Shown in pieces: positions 1 through 13,517 of a DNA stretch of 64,000 bases. The stretch covers positions 3,782,001 through 3,846,000 of the forward strand of contig NZ_CP025429.1 in the NCBI RefSeq assembly GCF_002848345.1, written 5' to 3'. Position 1 is the first letter of the stretch; each line of letters opens with the position of its first letter. Source of the stretch: Chromobacterium sp. ATCC 53434. GTDB lineage: Bacteria; Pseudomonadota; Gammaproteobacteria; Burkholderiales; Chromobacteriaceae. The notes beneath the pieces are model-generated. The model did no database searches, was not told where the DNA came from, and worked only from the letters and a program-made list of their open reading frames with translations. The position numbers and the translations under genes are program-made.

Positions 1-1
1 C

Positions 2-526
2 GAGCTGGCCGGCGACCTGATAGGCCGCTTCAAGGAAATCGCCGTCGATCAGCTGGACCAGCCGCGGCGCAGCTTCCACCCCGGCCGGACCATCGCCAGT
101 CTATTGCAGGCGCTGCTGCCCCCGGAACATCATCCCGGCATATCGGTCACGCTGCAGGCTCCCGAGGAACTGGTCATAGACCATTACCCAGGCGCGCTGG
201 AGCAGCTGGTTTCGCACCTGGTGGCCAATTCGCTGGCCCATGGCTTCGACGGACGAGACAAGGGCGCGATCCGCATCGACATCGCCTGCCGCGGCGACGA
301 AGTCACGCTGCGCTACGCCGACGACGGCAAAGGCATTCCGCCGGAACATCACGACAAGATATTCGATCCCTTCTTCACCACCCGCATGGGACAGGGCGGC
401 GTAGGCCTGGGACTGGCCCTGGTGCACAATCTGGTGCAGCTGATCCTGCAAGGCCAGATCCGGCTGGAAAGCGAACCCGGCCGCGGAGCCGTCTTCACCG
501 TCACCTTCCCGGCGAAACCGGGCTAG
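2..526 (+). CDS. Sensor histidine kinase, C-terminal part (5' end outside window)
   Basis: This is the end of a two-component sensor kinase; the open frame runs in from the window edge and about 174 residues are visible. It carries a HATPase_c ATP-binding domain: N box (HLVANSLAHGF), G1 box (DDGKGIP) followed by an F box (FDPFFTT), and G2 box (GVGLGLALV). These are the nucleotide-binding motifs of the catalytic domain that phosphorylates the conserved His; the His-containing part and any sensor domain lie upstream and cannot be seen. The protein ends soon after the G2 box, so there is no receiver domain. The next gene is convergent, and no response regulator lies in the window. Its signal is unknown. 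Confidence 0.85.
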   Translation, partial: ELAGDLIGRFKEIAVDQLDQPRRSFHPGRTIASLLQALLPPEHHPGISVTLQAPEELVIDHYPGALEQLVSHLVANSLAHGFDGRDKGAIRIDIACRGDEVTLRYADDGKGIPPEHHDKIFDPFFTTRMGQGGVGLGLALVHNLVQLILQGQIRLESEPGRGAVFTVTFPAKPG

Positions 527-591
527 CCCCCGCATCCTAGGGCCGCCTCCAGTCTCGCTTTAGGCCCAAGAGCTCAGGCTGGGAACAGTCT

Positions 592-1482
592 CTAATCCCG
601 GCGGGGCGGCAGCGGCCTGACTTCGTGCAGCCTCTGATAGTCGACATGGTCGTTCTCGTCGTCATCGGTGTAGATCAGATCGGCGAAAGCGTGATTCCAG
701 CGGATATCCTGGTGCGAGAAGACATGCCGGGCCACCATCGGCTGGATGGTGGTCTCGTCTATGCCGTTGATCGACAGGATCAGCTGCGCCCTGGCCTTCT
801 CCAGCGACTCGGCATCGCGCTGATGCAGCGGGCTGTTCTCGTCTATCTTGTGCACCAGCGTCCAGCCCAGCACGAACATCGGGTGCTCGTCGCGCACCAG
901 ATTCAGATCATACAGCTTGCGGAACGTCGTCCCCTCGGAGGTGACCTCATGCTGCAGCAGGCGCAGCCTGGCGCTGGCGTCGATGATCACATTGTTCCTG
1001 GCATTGGCGGCGCGCAGCATCAGCGCCGGCTCGCCGCCCAACGGCCGCACGACGACGCTGCCGGTGAACACGATGCGCGCCCTAGGCCGCGAGAAGCGGG
1101 CGAAGGTCACACCGGTGATCAGCGCGATGCTCATCATGCCGATGAAGATCTCCAGCATCGAAATCCAGTGGGTGAACAAGGTCTGCGGGTGCATGTCGCC
1201 ATAGCCGACAGTGGCCAGCGTCTCGACGCTGAAGAAAAAGGCGCCGAGAAAGCCCCGCGGGAATTGATTGGCGATGCCGCCCGGCTGCAGCTGATAGAGC
1301 CCGGCGAACAACAGGTTCAATGTAATGAAGGCGGCCGCGATGAACAGATAAAAATACGGCCAGCTGATGGTCATGCAATAGTGGTAGAGGTCGTGCAGCG
1401 AGTAGCGCGGCAGGCTGTGAATGAACAGGCTGCGCCCGCCCGCCTCTATGCGCCGCGCCGGCTTGGCTCTGCGGGGAATCAT
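592..1482 (-). CDS. Inward-rectifier-type (KirBac) potassium channel
   Basis: A 296-residue inner-membrane K+ channel of the KirBac/IRK family. The first transmembrane helix lies near residues 41-64, then a pore helix, the selectivity filter TVGYGD at 91-96, and a second transmembrane helix at about 108-130. A long cytoplasmic beta-rich domain follows, as in KirBac channels and unlike simple two-TM KcsA-type channels. I chose the ATG at 1482 (MIPRR): a longer frame to 1626 runs through the rRNA operon terminator region and gives an unlikely basic, proline-rich extension. The gene is monocistronic, downstream of the rRNA operon terminators and convergent with the histidine kinase. Confidence 0.88.
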   Translation of the reverse strand: MIPRRAKPARRIEAGGRSLFIHSLPRYSLHDLYHYCMTISWPYFYLFIAAAFITLNLLFAGLYQLQPGGIANQFPRGFLGAFFFSVETLATVGYGDMHPQTLFTHWISMLEIFIGMMSIALITGVTFARFSRPRARIVFTGSVVVRPLGGEPALMLRAANARNNVIIDASARLRLLQHEVTSEGTTFRKLYDLNLVRDEHPMFVLGWTLVHKIDENSPLHQRDAESLEKARAQLILSINGIDETTIQPMVARHVFSHQDIRWNHAFADLIYTDDDENDHVDYQRLHEVRPLPPRRD

Positions 1483-1567
1483 CTGCCGTCGTCCCGTTGA
1501 AGTTCGCAAACCGCCGATTGTGTCGGCGATGCCGCCGGGCGTCAATGCGCGCGCCGCAAACGACAAA

Positions 1568-1590
1568 GCCCCGCCGGATTGCTCCGGCGG
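1568..1590 (-). terminator. GC-rich hairpin between rRNA operon and K+ channel gene
   Basis: The arms CCCCGCCGG and CCGGCGGGG are separated by a short loop. Read on the minus strand the hairpin is followed by a short T-containing stretch (CTTTGTCG), so it is a weaker, second terminator behind the rRNA operon. Confidence 0.5.
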
Positions 1591-1629
1591 GGCTGGTTTT
1601 CGGGGTCGCGCGTTTCGACCGCACAACGC

Positions 1630-1657
1630 AAAAACCCCAGCTCATCGAGCTGGGGTT
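1630..1657 (-). terminator. Rho-independent terminator of the rRNA operon
   Basis: A perfect CCCCAGCTC/GAGCTGGGG hairpin with a three-base loop lies about 13 bases past the 5S rRNA. On the minus strand it is followed by TTTTTGC. Position and form are those of a primary rrn terminator. Confidence 0.85.
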
Positions 1658-1669
1658 TCGCTTATCGGG

Positions 1670-1787
1670 CGTCTGGCGGTGTCCTACTTTCACATGGCGA
1701 ATGCCACACTATCATCGGCGCTAAGGCGTTTCACGATCCTGTTCGGGATGGGAAGGCGTGGGACCACCTCGCTATGGCCACCAGACA
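1670..1787 (-). rRNA. rrf: 5S ribosomal RNA
   Basis: On the minus strand the sequence begins TGTCTGGTGGCCATAGCGAG and ends GGACACCGCCAGAC, so the terminal TCTGG/CCAGA stem pairs. Inside are the typical 5S core blocks (GGTCCCACGCC, CCGAACAGGATCGTGAAACG, CGCCGATGATAGTGTGG). The length of about 118 nt is normal. It follows the 23S gene by about 120 bases in the usual order. Ends are accurate to a few bases. Confidence 0.95.
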
Positions 1788-1908
1788 TAAACTGGTACAA
1801 ACTCAAGAAGCCTGGGCCGGTTTCAAACCAACCCTCGAATATTCGGTATTTAATTGTGTCGCACAACACTCCATCATCGTCACCTGGTTCTCCAAGTCAC
1901 TCAAATGA

Positions 1909-4802
<2,894 letters not shown>

Positions 4803-4983
4803 TATCATTTCAGTAACCTAAATCACTAAAACAACAGAGAGTGTTTGTGCGACGACCGCACCGCCCCTTTTGATATGGCGACGCAGCCTTAGATACAATC
4901 AAATACCCAAGATGACGATTCATTCAACAGAAGAGTTAACTCCTATCGTTTGTTTCGCCGTCTTATATATTCGGCTTCTTCAG

Positions 4984-4996
4984 TTTGTTAAAGATC
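4984..4996 (-). promoter_or_regulatory. boxA antitermination site in the 16S-23S spacer
   Basis: On the minus strand this reads GATCTTTAACAAA, matching the boxA consensus that nucleates the Nus antitermination complex ahead of 23S. The rest of the 4803-5057 spacer holds no gene and probably contributes to the 23S processing stem. Confidence 0.65.
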
Positions 4997-5057
4997 GGGC
5001 GTTTCTACAACGCAAACAGAATCAAACTTCTCAATTTGATTTTGTTTGCGGCGTAAG

Positions 5058-5133
5058 TGGTGGAGGATGACGGGATCGAACCGACGACCCCCTGCTTGCA
5101 AAGCAGGTGCTCTCCCAACTGAGCTAATCCCCC
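5058..5133 (-). tRNA. tRNA-Ala (anticodon TGC)
   Basis: The minus strand reads GGGGGATTAGCTCAGTTGGG at the 5' end, has anticodon loop CTTTGCAAG with TGC, T-arm GGTTCGATCCC, and the acceptor 3' strand ending in an encoded CCA. It is 76 nt long. It lies in the 16S-23S spacer together with tRNA-Ile, the common spacer arrangement. Confidence 0.97.
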
Positions 5134-5255
5134 TCTTTTTGTCCCATGCCGCGTTGCTCAGTCGCTCATGTGCATTCGCACACTTCGCTTCTTCGCGCCT
5201 TGCCTGGAACAAAAATGGTTCTCCGTAGTGCTCATCAGAACACCCAGAGTGTAAC

Positions 5256-5332
5256 TGGTGGGTCTGGTAGGACTCGAACCTACGACCCCTGCGTTATCAA
5301 CACAGTGCTCTAACCAGCTGAGCTACAAACCC
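5256..5332 (-). tRNA. tRNA-Ile (anticodon GAT)
   Basis: The minus strand begins GGGTTTGTAGCTCAGCTGGT, has the GAT anticodon in TTGATAA, T-arm GGTTCGAGTCC, and ends CAGACCCACCA with encoded CCA. The acceptor stem pairs with one G-T. It is 77 nt long and is the first spacer tRNA after 16S. Confidence 0.97.
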
Positions 5333-5423
5333 AGTTGACTTATGAGATCGTGGCATCCACAACCTCAATGCCCTTCAAATCAAATAACCGATAGGTTGTA
5401 AGTACTTGGCAATCGCCAGTCTC

Positions 5424-6963
<1,540 letters not shown>

Positions 6964-7076
6964 ATCTCATAGCAATTTTCTGGCACGCAAGTTCAAAGAA
7001 ATAAACAAGTATCTCTTGTCTCTTGCAGTGCAAGTGTCGGCTTTCGCCAAGCACTTACACCTATCGGTTATTCGTT

Positions 7077-7090
7077 CTGTTAAAGAGCAG
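7077..7090 (-). promoter_or_regulatory. boxA antitermination site in the rRNA leader
   Basis: The minus strand reads TGCTCTTTAACAG, the classical rrn leader boxA, between the promoter and 16S. It is expected to recruit NusB/NusE so that polymerase reads through the whole operon. Confidence 0.75.
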
Positions 7091-7166
7091 TGCTGGCCGC
7101 TGCGTCGTCTTCACCGGAACCGTTTCGTTTCCGCCGTTTCGTTCGCTGCGTCAGCTGAGGAGGCGA

Positions 7167-7195
7167 ACTATACCGGCCACCCCAGGAGGCGTCAA
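7167..7195 (-). promoter_or_regulatory. rRNA operon promoter
   Basis: On the minus strand a -35 box TTGACG (7190-7195) and a -10 box TATAGT (7167-7172) are separated by exactly 17 bases. A GC-rich discriminator (TCGCCTCC) follows and an A/T-containing stretch lies upstream, as expected of a strong, stringently controlled rrn promoter. The region 6964-7290 otherwise holds only the leader. Confidence 0.75.
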
Positions 7196-7291
7196 CACCT
7201 TTCGCGAGAAATTTCGCAAGATTTCCGCCACGAGAACACAAGCCCTTGATGGATAAGGAAAGCCGGGCTGAAGATTTTCATCGAAATGCAA

Positions 7292-7313
7292 AACGCCGCC
7301 CGAAGGCGGCGTT
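7292..7313 (-). terminator. Terminator of the glutathione peroxidase-like gene
   Basis: The perfect stem AACGCCGCC/GGCGGCGTT with a four-base loop lies about 22 bases past the stop codon and is followed by TTTGCATTTC on the minus strand. Confidence 0.7.
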
Positions 7314-7335
7314 CCGTCCAGACGCTGCGAGCCGC

Positions 7336-7887
7336 TTACTGCTGGCTCGCGGCCTGATTTTGCGGCTGCAGATAAGGCAGGAAGGCATCGACCACCTCCG
7401 GCGCGTCCGGTTTGGTGCGGGTGCCTATGCTGATCACCTTGCTGGCGCCGGGCAGGATCAGATACTTGTGGAAGTTCCACGACGGCGCGTCGCTGGTTGC
7501 CTGGATCAGCGCCTTGAAGAAAGGCTGGGCATCGTCGCCTTTGACATGTCCCTTGCCCGCCATCGGAAAGGTCACCCCGTAGTTGGCCTGGCAGAAGGCG
7601 CCGATCTCGCCGGGCTTGTCCAGCTCCTGGAAAAAGTCGTTGCTGGGAAAGCCCACCACCATCAGTCCTCTCGGACCGTACTGCTTATATAGAGATTCCA
7701 GCTGCGTGAACTGCGGCGTGAAGCCGCAGTGGCTGGCGGTGTTGACCACCAGCACAGGCCGGTCGGCATACTGGCAGAGATTGATTTCGCCGCCCATCAG
7801 GCCGGGCACCGTGTAATTCATCAGCGCCGGACAATTCGCCAGCGCGGCCTGGCTGCACAACAGCAGCACCGCTCCCCATCGCTTCAT
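7336..7887 (-). CDS. Secreted glutathione peroxidase-like protein
   Basis: A 183-residue thiol-peroxidase-fold protein of the GPx family with an N-terminal signal peptide (hydrophobic residues 5-17, then ALANC), so it probably acts in the periplasm. The peroxidatic Cys is C54 in NTASHCGFT. The Trp-Asn motif is present in SWNFHKYLI. The usual FPCNQF motif is FPSNDF here, so the Gln of the classical catalytic tetrad is Asp. I infer that it reduces peroxides using a thioredoxin-type donor; a thioredoxin-like gene lies immediately upstream on the same strand. The last residues (QNQAASQQ) are low-complexity. A terminator follows directly. Confidence 0.85.
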   Translation of the reverse strand: MKRWGAVLLLCSQAALANCPALMNYTVPGLMGGEINLCQYADRPVLVVNTASHCGFTPQFTQLESLYKQYGPRGLMVVGFPSNDFFQELDKPGEIGAFCQANYGVTFPMAGKGHVKGDDAQPFFKALIQATSDAPSWNFHKYLILPGASKVISIGTRTKPDAPEVVDAFLPYLQPQNQAASQQ

Positions 7888-7962
7888 GACGCGCTCCTTA
7901 ATCGGTAAACGACTGCACGCCTCAATAATAGGGCAAGCGGCGCCGCGTGGGGCGCCGCACCG

Positions 7963-8325
7963 TCATTCCGGCTGGCTGGCGATCTCGGCCCTGACCTTGT
8001 CCATGTCCAGCTCGCGCAGGCTCTGGATCAGCTGTTCGAACTGGGCGCCCATCATCGCGCCGGCCTGATTGAACACCATGATGCCGTCCTTGATCGCGAT
8101 CAGCGTCGGAATGGAGCGGATATTGAAGTGGCCGGCCAGCTCGCGCTCGTCCTCGGTGTTGATCTTGCCGAACACGACGTCGCCGTGCGCTTCCGACGCC
8201 GCCTCGAACACCGGGCCGAACATCTTGCACGGGCCGCACCACGGCGCCCAGAAGTCCAGGATGACGAGACCCTCGTCCTTCATGTGGTTGTTGAAGTTGT
8301 CGGCGTTCAGATTGATGTAGGCCAT
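7963..8325 (-). CDS. Thioredoxin-family protein
   Basis: A 120-residue cytoplasmic thioredoxin-fold protein with the redox-active motif WCGPC (C30, C33) and the cis-proline region SIPTLIAI. No signal peptide is present. The ATG at 8325 (MAYINLNADNF) fits the family start; the longer frame to 8433 adds 36 residues without thioredoxin character. The C-terminal 30 residues extend beyond the canonical fold as an acidic helical tail (LRELDMDKVRAEIASQPE). It lies 75 bases upstream of the GPx-like gene on the same strand and may be co-transcribed with it, which would suit a reductant-peroxidase pair. It is probably not the main TrxA. Confidence 0.88.
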   Translation of the reverse strand: MAYINLNADNFNNHMKDEGLVILDFWAPWCGPCKMFGPVFEAASEAHGDVVFGKINTEDERELAGHFNIRSIPTLIAIKDGIMVFNQAGAMMGAQFEQLIQSLRELDMDKVRAEIASQPE

Positions 8326-8458
8326 GGCGGTACTCTTTCGATATTGTGCGCGCCCGCGATCGCGGGCCCTCTGCACGAAAGATATGAGCGCGCCGGGGTC
8401 ATTGCAAGGCGTGAGCCCGGTTGAATTTATCAATCCGGCCGATAGCCGCCCGACCGGA

Positions 8459-9403
8459 TCAGCCGCGCTCGATGCGCCAGCACTGATGGATTTTCCGGTT
8501 GCGGAAGTCTTCCGGCACCGACTGCGCGCTGAGGTCGCGGATCCGGTAATCGCCGTGCAGGCGCTCGTCCAGCTGGAAGCTGCGCAGATTATTGGAGAAG
8601 TACAGCCAGCCGCCCGGCGCCAGCAGCGCCATCGCGTAATCGATCAGCCAGACATGGTCGCGCTGCACGTCGAGGATGTCCTGCATCTTCTTCGAGTTGG
8701 AAAAGGTCGGCGGGTCCATCACGATCAGATCGAAACGCTTGCCCTCGTCCACCGCCTGCTCCAGATACTGGAACACATCGGCGCGCACCAGCTGGTGCCG
8801 GTTCAAATCCAGTCCGTTCAACTCGAAGTTGCGGCGCGACCAATCCTGATAGGTATTGGACATGTCCACGGTTTCCGACGACGCGGCGCCGCCGGCGCCG
8901 GCATAGACGGTGAAGCTGCCGGTATAGGCGAACAGATTGAGGAAGCGCTTGCCGGCGGCCTCCTCGCGCACCCGCTGGCGGGTGTTGCGGTGATCGAGGA
9001 ACAGGCCGGTATCCAGGTATTGGTCCAAATTGACGATGAAGCGCTGGCCGCACTCCTCGACGATGAAGTCCTGGCCTTCGGCGCCCACTTTTTCGTACTG
9101 GCTGACACCCTTTTGCCGGCGGCGGTTCTTCAGCGTGACGGCGGCGGCCGGGATGCCGGTCACCTGCGAGATGGCCTCGACCACCGCGTCTATCCACGCG
9201 CGGTATTCATCGTCCTCCATCTCCCAGCCGGTGTCGTACTCCTGCAGATGGACGCGCTGGCCGTAGATGTCGACCGCGAACGGAAACTGCGGCACGTCCT
9301 TGTCGTAGGCGCGCCAGGCGTCCAGCCCCTGACGGCGGGCCCATTTGGCGTAGTGCTTGTAATTCTTGGCCAGCCGGTTGGCGAAGGCGCTGACATCCTG
9401 CAT
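8459..9403 (-). CDS. Class I SAM-dependent methyltransferase, RlmK-like (23S rRNA)
   Basis: A 314-residue protein resembling the C-terminal RlmK half of E. coli RlmKL, which makes m7G2069 in 23S rRNA. The SAM-binding motif I is FLNLFAYTGSFTVYAGAGG and the catalytic-loop motif is DPPTFSNSKKM. The N-terminal THUMP/RlmL half of RlmKL is absent, so this is a stand-alone version. I chose the ATG at 9403 (MQDVSAFANRL) because GAGG lies about 8 bases upstream on the minus strand; a start at 9424 is also open. It is downstream of coaD with a hairpin in between. RlmI-type m5C methyltransferases are related, so the exact target base is inferred. Confidence 0.78.
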   Translation of the reverse strand: MQDVSAFANRLAKNYKHYAKWARRQGLDAWRAYDKDVPQFPFAVDIYGQRVHLQEYDTGWEMEDDEYRAWIDAVVEAISQVTGIPAAAVTLKNRRRQKGVSQYEKVGAEGQDFIVEECGQRFIVNLDQYLDTGLFLDHRNTRQRVREEAAGKRFLNLFAYTGSFTVYAGAGGAASSETVDMSNTYQDWSRRNFELNGLDLNRHQLVRADVFQYLEQAVDEGKRFDLIVMDPPTFSNSKKMQDILDVQRDHVWLIDYAMALLAPGGWLYFSNNLRSFQLDERLHGDYRIRDLSAQSVPEDFRNRKIHQCWRIERG

Positions 9404-9431
9404 CGGTATCCTCGGAAGCTGCAAAGCGAAC

Positions 9432-9453
9432 GCGCCAGTCTAGGCTGGCGCGA
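9432..9453 (-). terminator. Intergenic hairpin downstream of coaD
   Basis: The perfect stem CGCGCCAG/CTGGCGCG has a six-base loop. It lies between coaD and the methyltransferase gene, but no clear T-tract follows, so it may be an attenuator or processing site rather than a full terminator. Confidence 0.4.
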
Positions 9454-9482
9454 TATACGGTTCAAACCGGCATTATAAGACG

Positions 9483-9977
9483 CTATTGCTCGGAGTACAT
9501 CGACAGCATCTTGTGGTACACCGGCTCGGGCAGGTACTGACGGATCACGCCCTCCCAGCCGCGCGGGCCGATCAGGCCCTTGACCATGGTCGACGACACC
9601 TCGGCGTACTCCCGCGGCGGCAGCAGGAACAAGGTGGTGATGTCGGGGTGCAGATCGGAATTGATGTAGCGCATCGTGCGCTCGTATTCGTAATCGCTGG
9701 CGGTGCGGATGCCGCGCACGATGTAGTTGGCGCCGACGCTCTGCGCGTAGTTCACCAGAAACTGATTCTCGAAGACCTCGACCCTCAGCTTGCTGAAGCC
9801 GACCGTCACTTCGCGCAGCAACTGCACGCGCTCCTCGGCACTGAAAGTGCAGTGCTTGTCCGGATTGACCCCGACGGCGACGATCAGCTCGTCAAACAGT
9901 TCCACCGCCTCGCGTATCATCCACAGATGACCGTTGGTCACCGGATCAAAGCTGCCGGCATAGACGGCTCGTTTCAA
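9483..9977 (-). CDS. coaD: Phosphopantetheine adenylyltransferase (TTG start proposed)
   Basis: CoaD transfers AMP from ATP to 4'-phosphopantetheine, the penultimate step of coenzyme A synthesis. The nucleotidyltransferase motif [10 protein letters not shown] and the later [15 protein letters not shown] block are diagnostic. With a TTG start at 9977 the protein is 164 residues and begins (M)KRAVYAGSF, the normal family N-terminus; AAGGA lies about 9 bases upstream. The first in-frame ATG is at 10013 and would add 12 residues ([12 protein letters not shown]) before the conserved start, and a further ATG/GTG lies at 10097. I favour TTG, but the ATG at 10013 cannot be excluded. It acts in the cytoplasm, usually as a hexamer. 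Confidence 0.93.
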   Translation of the reverse strand: MKRAVYAGSFDPVTNGHLWMIREAVELFDELIVAVGVNPDKHCTFSAEERVQLLREVTVGFSKLRVEVFENQFLVNYAQSVGANYIVRGIRTASDYEYERTMRYINSDLHPDITTLFLLPPREYAEVSSTMVKGLIGPRGWEGVIRQYLPEPVYHKMLSMYSEQ

Positions 9978-10104
9978 TTCGCGTTTTCCTTTGGCTTTGA
10001 TTGCGTGCTCCATGACAAATGTATCTTGCGTTGAGGGAGGGGTAAAGGATTTTTTGTGCGGCGCGGCAAAAATCCGCCGCGCCGGAACGCCTGTCAAGAA
10101 AAGG

Positions 10105-10515
10105 TCACAATTGACAGTTGATCATCCAGTTGACGCCGCCGAATTTATCATTAAAGCAGCCGAAAAGCGCGTTCCAGAACGTTTTGTGCAAGGGCAGCGT
10201 CACCTGGCCGCCGTCGCTCAGCGCGGCGAAGACCTTCTCCGCCGTCGCGGTGTCGCCGTCCAGATTGATCGACAAGGAGATCTGCTGGCTGGGTCCCACC
10301 GGTCTGTCGGTATCCGAAATCATCAGCACATTGGCGCCGAAGGCCAGCCTGGCGTGCATGATCCAATTCGGGTCTATGCCTCCCATCGCCGGCCCGTCCT
10401 TGGGCGCGTCGGCATAGCGCATCAATATCGCGATTTCGCCGCCCAGTGCCTGGCGGTAGAAGTTCAGCGCCTCTTCGCCGCGACCATTGAAATTCAGATA
10501 CGGATACACATGCAT
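10105..10515 (-). CDS. VOC-superfamily protein (PhnB / glyoxalase-like)
   Basis: A 136-residue protein of the vicinal-oxygen-chelate fold, similar to the PhnB/3-demethylubiquinone-methyltransferase-like group. It opens [20 protein letters not shown] and has a second half-repeat containing [21 protein letters not shown] and FGGVNWMIN near the end. The ATG at 10515 has GGAGG seven bases upstream; the longer frame to 10596 runs into the dpp terminator. The substrate is unknown: members of this family include metal enzymes and antibiotic-binding proteins, and nothing here fixes the role. It is monocistronic between the dpp operon terminator and coaD. Confidence 0.75.
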   Translation of the reverse strand: MHVYPYLNFNGRGEEALNFYRQALGGEIAILMRYADAPKDGPAMGGIDPNWIMHARLAFGANVLMISDTDRPVGPSQQISLSINLDGDTATAEKVFAALSDGGQVTLPLHKTFWNALFGCFNDKFGGVNWMINCQL

Positions 10516-10574
10516 GGCAAGCCTCCGTTGGGGATGGGAAGGCCAGTGTACGCCGAGCGGCGGAGGCGATGGAA

Positions 10575-10607
10575 TAAAAAAAGCCCGCGACGACACTCGC
10601 CGCGGGC
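10575..10607 (-). terminator. Terminator of the dpp operon
   Basis: The GCCCGCG/CGCGGGC stem is followed on the minus strand by seven T residues, about 20 bases past the dppF stop. Confidence 0.85.
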
Positions 10608-10626
10608 CCTTGGTGCCGATTCGGTC

Positions 10627-11590
<964 letters not shown>

Positions 11591-11598
<8 letters not shown>

Positions 11599-12573
11599 GC
11601 TGCTTCTCCTTGGCCAGCAACGGGTAGTGGCAACGCACCGCGCCATGCTCGTGGGCGGTCAATCCGGGCCGGCTGCCGCGGCAGTCGTCCTTCGCGTACG
11701 GGCAGCGCGGCGACAGCAGACAGCCGCTGGGCCTGTCGTACTGGCCGGGCACGATGCCGGGCAGCGTCGCCAGCCGGCGCGCGCCCTTGCTGTGCTCGGG
11801 AATCGACGACAACAGCGCCTCGGTGTACGGATGCGCCGGATGGCGGAAGATCTCCGGCACCGTGCCCATCTCGGCCACCTGGCCGGCGTACATCACCACC
11901 AGCCGCTGCGCGACTTCGGCGACCACCGCCAGATCGTGGGTGATCAGGATCAGCGCCATGTTCTGGCTCTTCTGCAGGGACACCAGCAGTTCCATGATCT
12001 GGGCCTGGATGGTGACGTCGAGCGCGGTGGTCGGCTCGTCGGCGATCAGCAGTTTGGGATTGCAGGCGATGGCCATCGCGATGGCGACGCGCTGGCTCAT
12101 GCCGCCGGACAACTGGTGCGGATAGGCGGACAGACGCGCGACTCGGCGGCCGGAATCTCCACCAGCTGCATCAATTCGAGCGCGCGCGCCTTCAAGGCCG
12201 CGCCGCGCAGGCCCTGATGGGCCTTCAGCACTTCCATGATCTGGTAGCCGACGGTGTAGCTGGGATTCAGCGCCGTCATCGGATCCTGGAAGATCATCGA
12301 GATGTCCTTGCCGACGATCTTGCGGCGACCGCGCGCCGAAATGGTCAGCAGGTCCTTGCCGTCGAAGCTCAGTTCATCGGCGACGATGCGGCCCTGCCCT
12401 TCCAGCAGGCCCATCATCGCCATCATGGTCACCGACTTGCCGGAACCGGACTCGCCGACGATGCCGACGATCTCGCCCTGGGCGACGCTCAACTCCAGCC
12501 CTTCCACCGCGCGGAACGGGTTTTTCTCCGATCCGAACTCGACGGACAGGTTTTTGATTTGCAACAGACTCAT
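11591..12573 (-). pseudogene. dppD: Dipeptide ABC transporter ATP-binding protein DppD, frameshifted
   Basis: This is the second Dpp ATPase, split into two reading frames. The N-terminal part (12573 to about 12140) has Walker [10 protein letters not shown]. The C-terminal part (to 11591) has the ABC signature [14 protein letters not shown], Walker [13 protein letters not shown] and the Cys-rich C-terminal domain. The frames meet at about 12134-12142, where the minus strand reads GAGTCGCGCGTCTG; removing one CG restores the expected [14 protein letters not shown] and gives 326 residues, the normal length. No residues are missing otherwise. A two-base expansion in a CG repeat could be a real mutation or a sequencing error. 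If real, the importer may lack one ATPase. Confidence 0.88.
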
Positions 12574-12583
12574 GTTCTTGTCC

Positions 12584-13504
12584 TCAGGCGGCGCGCTTCA
12601 GCTTCGGGTCCAGCGCGTCGCGCAGGCCGTCGCCCATCAGGTTGATCGCCAGCACCGACAGCAGGATGGTCAGGCCCGGCAAGGTCACCACCCACCAGGC
12701 GCTCTCGATGTAGTCGCGCGCGGAGGCCAGCATCGTGCCCCACTCCGGGGTCGGCGGCTGCACGCCCAGGCCCAGGAAGCCCAGCGCGGCGATTTCGAGG
12801 ATGGCGGAGGAAAAGCTCATCGTGGCGTGCACGATCAGCGGCGCCATGCAGTTGGGCAGCACGGTGACGAACATCAGGCGGCCGAGGCCGGCGCCGGCCA
12901 CGCGCGAGGCCACCACATAGTCGCGGTTCAGCTCGGTCATCGCCGACGCGCGCGTCAGCCGCACATAGGCCGGCAGCGACACGGTGGCGATGGCGATCAT
13001 CGCGTTGGTCAGACCCGGCCCGAGGATGGCCATGATGGCCACGGCCAACAGCAGCGACGGCAGGGCCATCATGATGTCCATCAATCGCATGATGGAGGCG
13101 CCCAGCGCCTTCGGGAAGAAGGCGGCCAACAGGCCCAGGATCACGCCCGGCACCAGCGCCATCAGCACCGACATCAGGCCGATGAACAGCGACAGCCGCG
13201 CGCCGTGGATCAGCCGCGACAGGATGTCGCGGCCCAGCTCGTCGGTGCCAAACAGGAACTGCACGCTGCCGCCCGACTCCCAGACCGGCGGCGTCAGCAG
13301 GTGGTCGCGGTACTGCTCGATCGGGCTGTACGGCGCCAAGACCGGCGCCAGCAGCGCACAGGCGACGATGAACAGCACGAAGACCAGGCCGGCCACCGCG
13401 CCCTTGTTGTGGGAAAAGCCCTGCCAGAACTCCTTCAGCGGAGACGGATAGGACAGCGCCAGATCGGCCGTCTGCGCGGCCGCGGTTTGCTTGCTTTGGC
13501 TCAT
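12584..13504 (-). CDS. dppC: Dipeptide ABC transporter permease DppC
   Basis: An inner-membrane permease of the peptide/nickel (BPD_transp_1) family, 306 residues. A cytoplasmic N-tail precedes the first helix ([25 protein letters not shown]), followed by a periplasmic loop with [22 protein letters not shown], which is the DppC/OppC signature. Several more helices follow, and the EAA-type coupling loop is at [28 protein letters not shown]. It pairs with DppB to form the translocation path. It lies 10 bases upstream of dppD and 13 bases downstream of dppB, so it is in the same operon. Confidence 0.93.
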   Translation of the reverse strand: MSQSKQTAAAQTADLALSYPSPLKEFWQGFSHNKGAVAGLVFVLFIVACALLAPVLAPYSPIEQYRDHLLTPPVWESGGSVQFLFGTDELGRDILSRLIHGARLSLFIGLMSVLMALVPGVILGLLAAFFPKALGASIMRLMDIMMALPSLLLAVAIMAILGPGLTNAMIAIATVSLPAYVRLTRASAMTELNRDYVVASRVAGAGLGRLMFVTVLPNCMAPLIVHATMSFSSAILEIAALGFLGLGVQPPTPEWGTMLASARDYIESAWWVVTLPGLTILLSVLAINLMGDGLRDALDPKLKRAA

Positions 13505-13517
13505 ATTGCGTCCCTGC

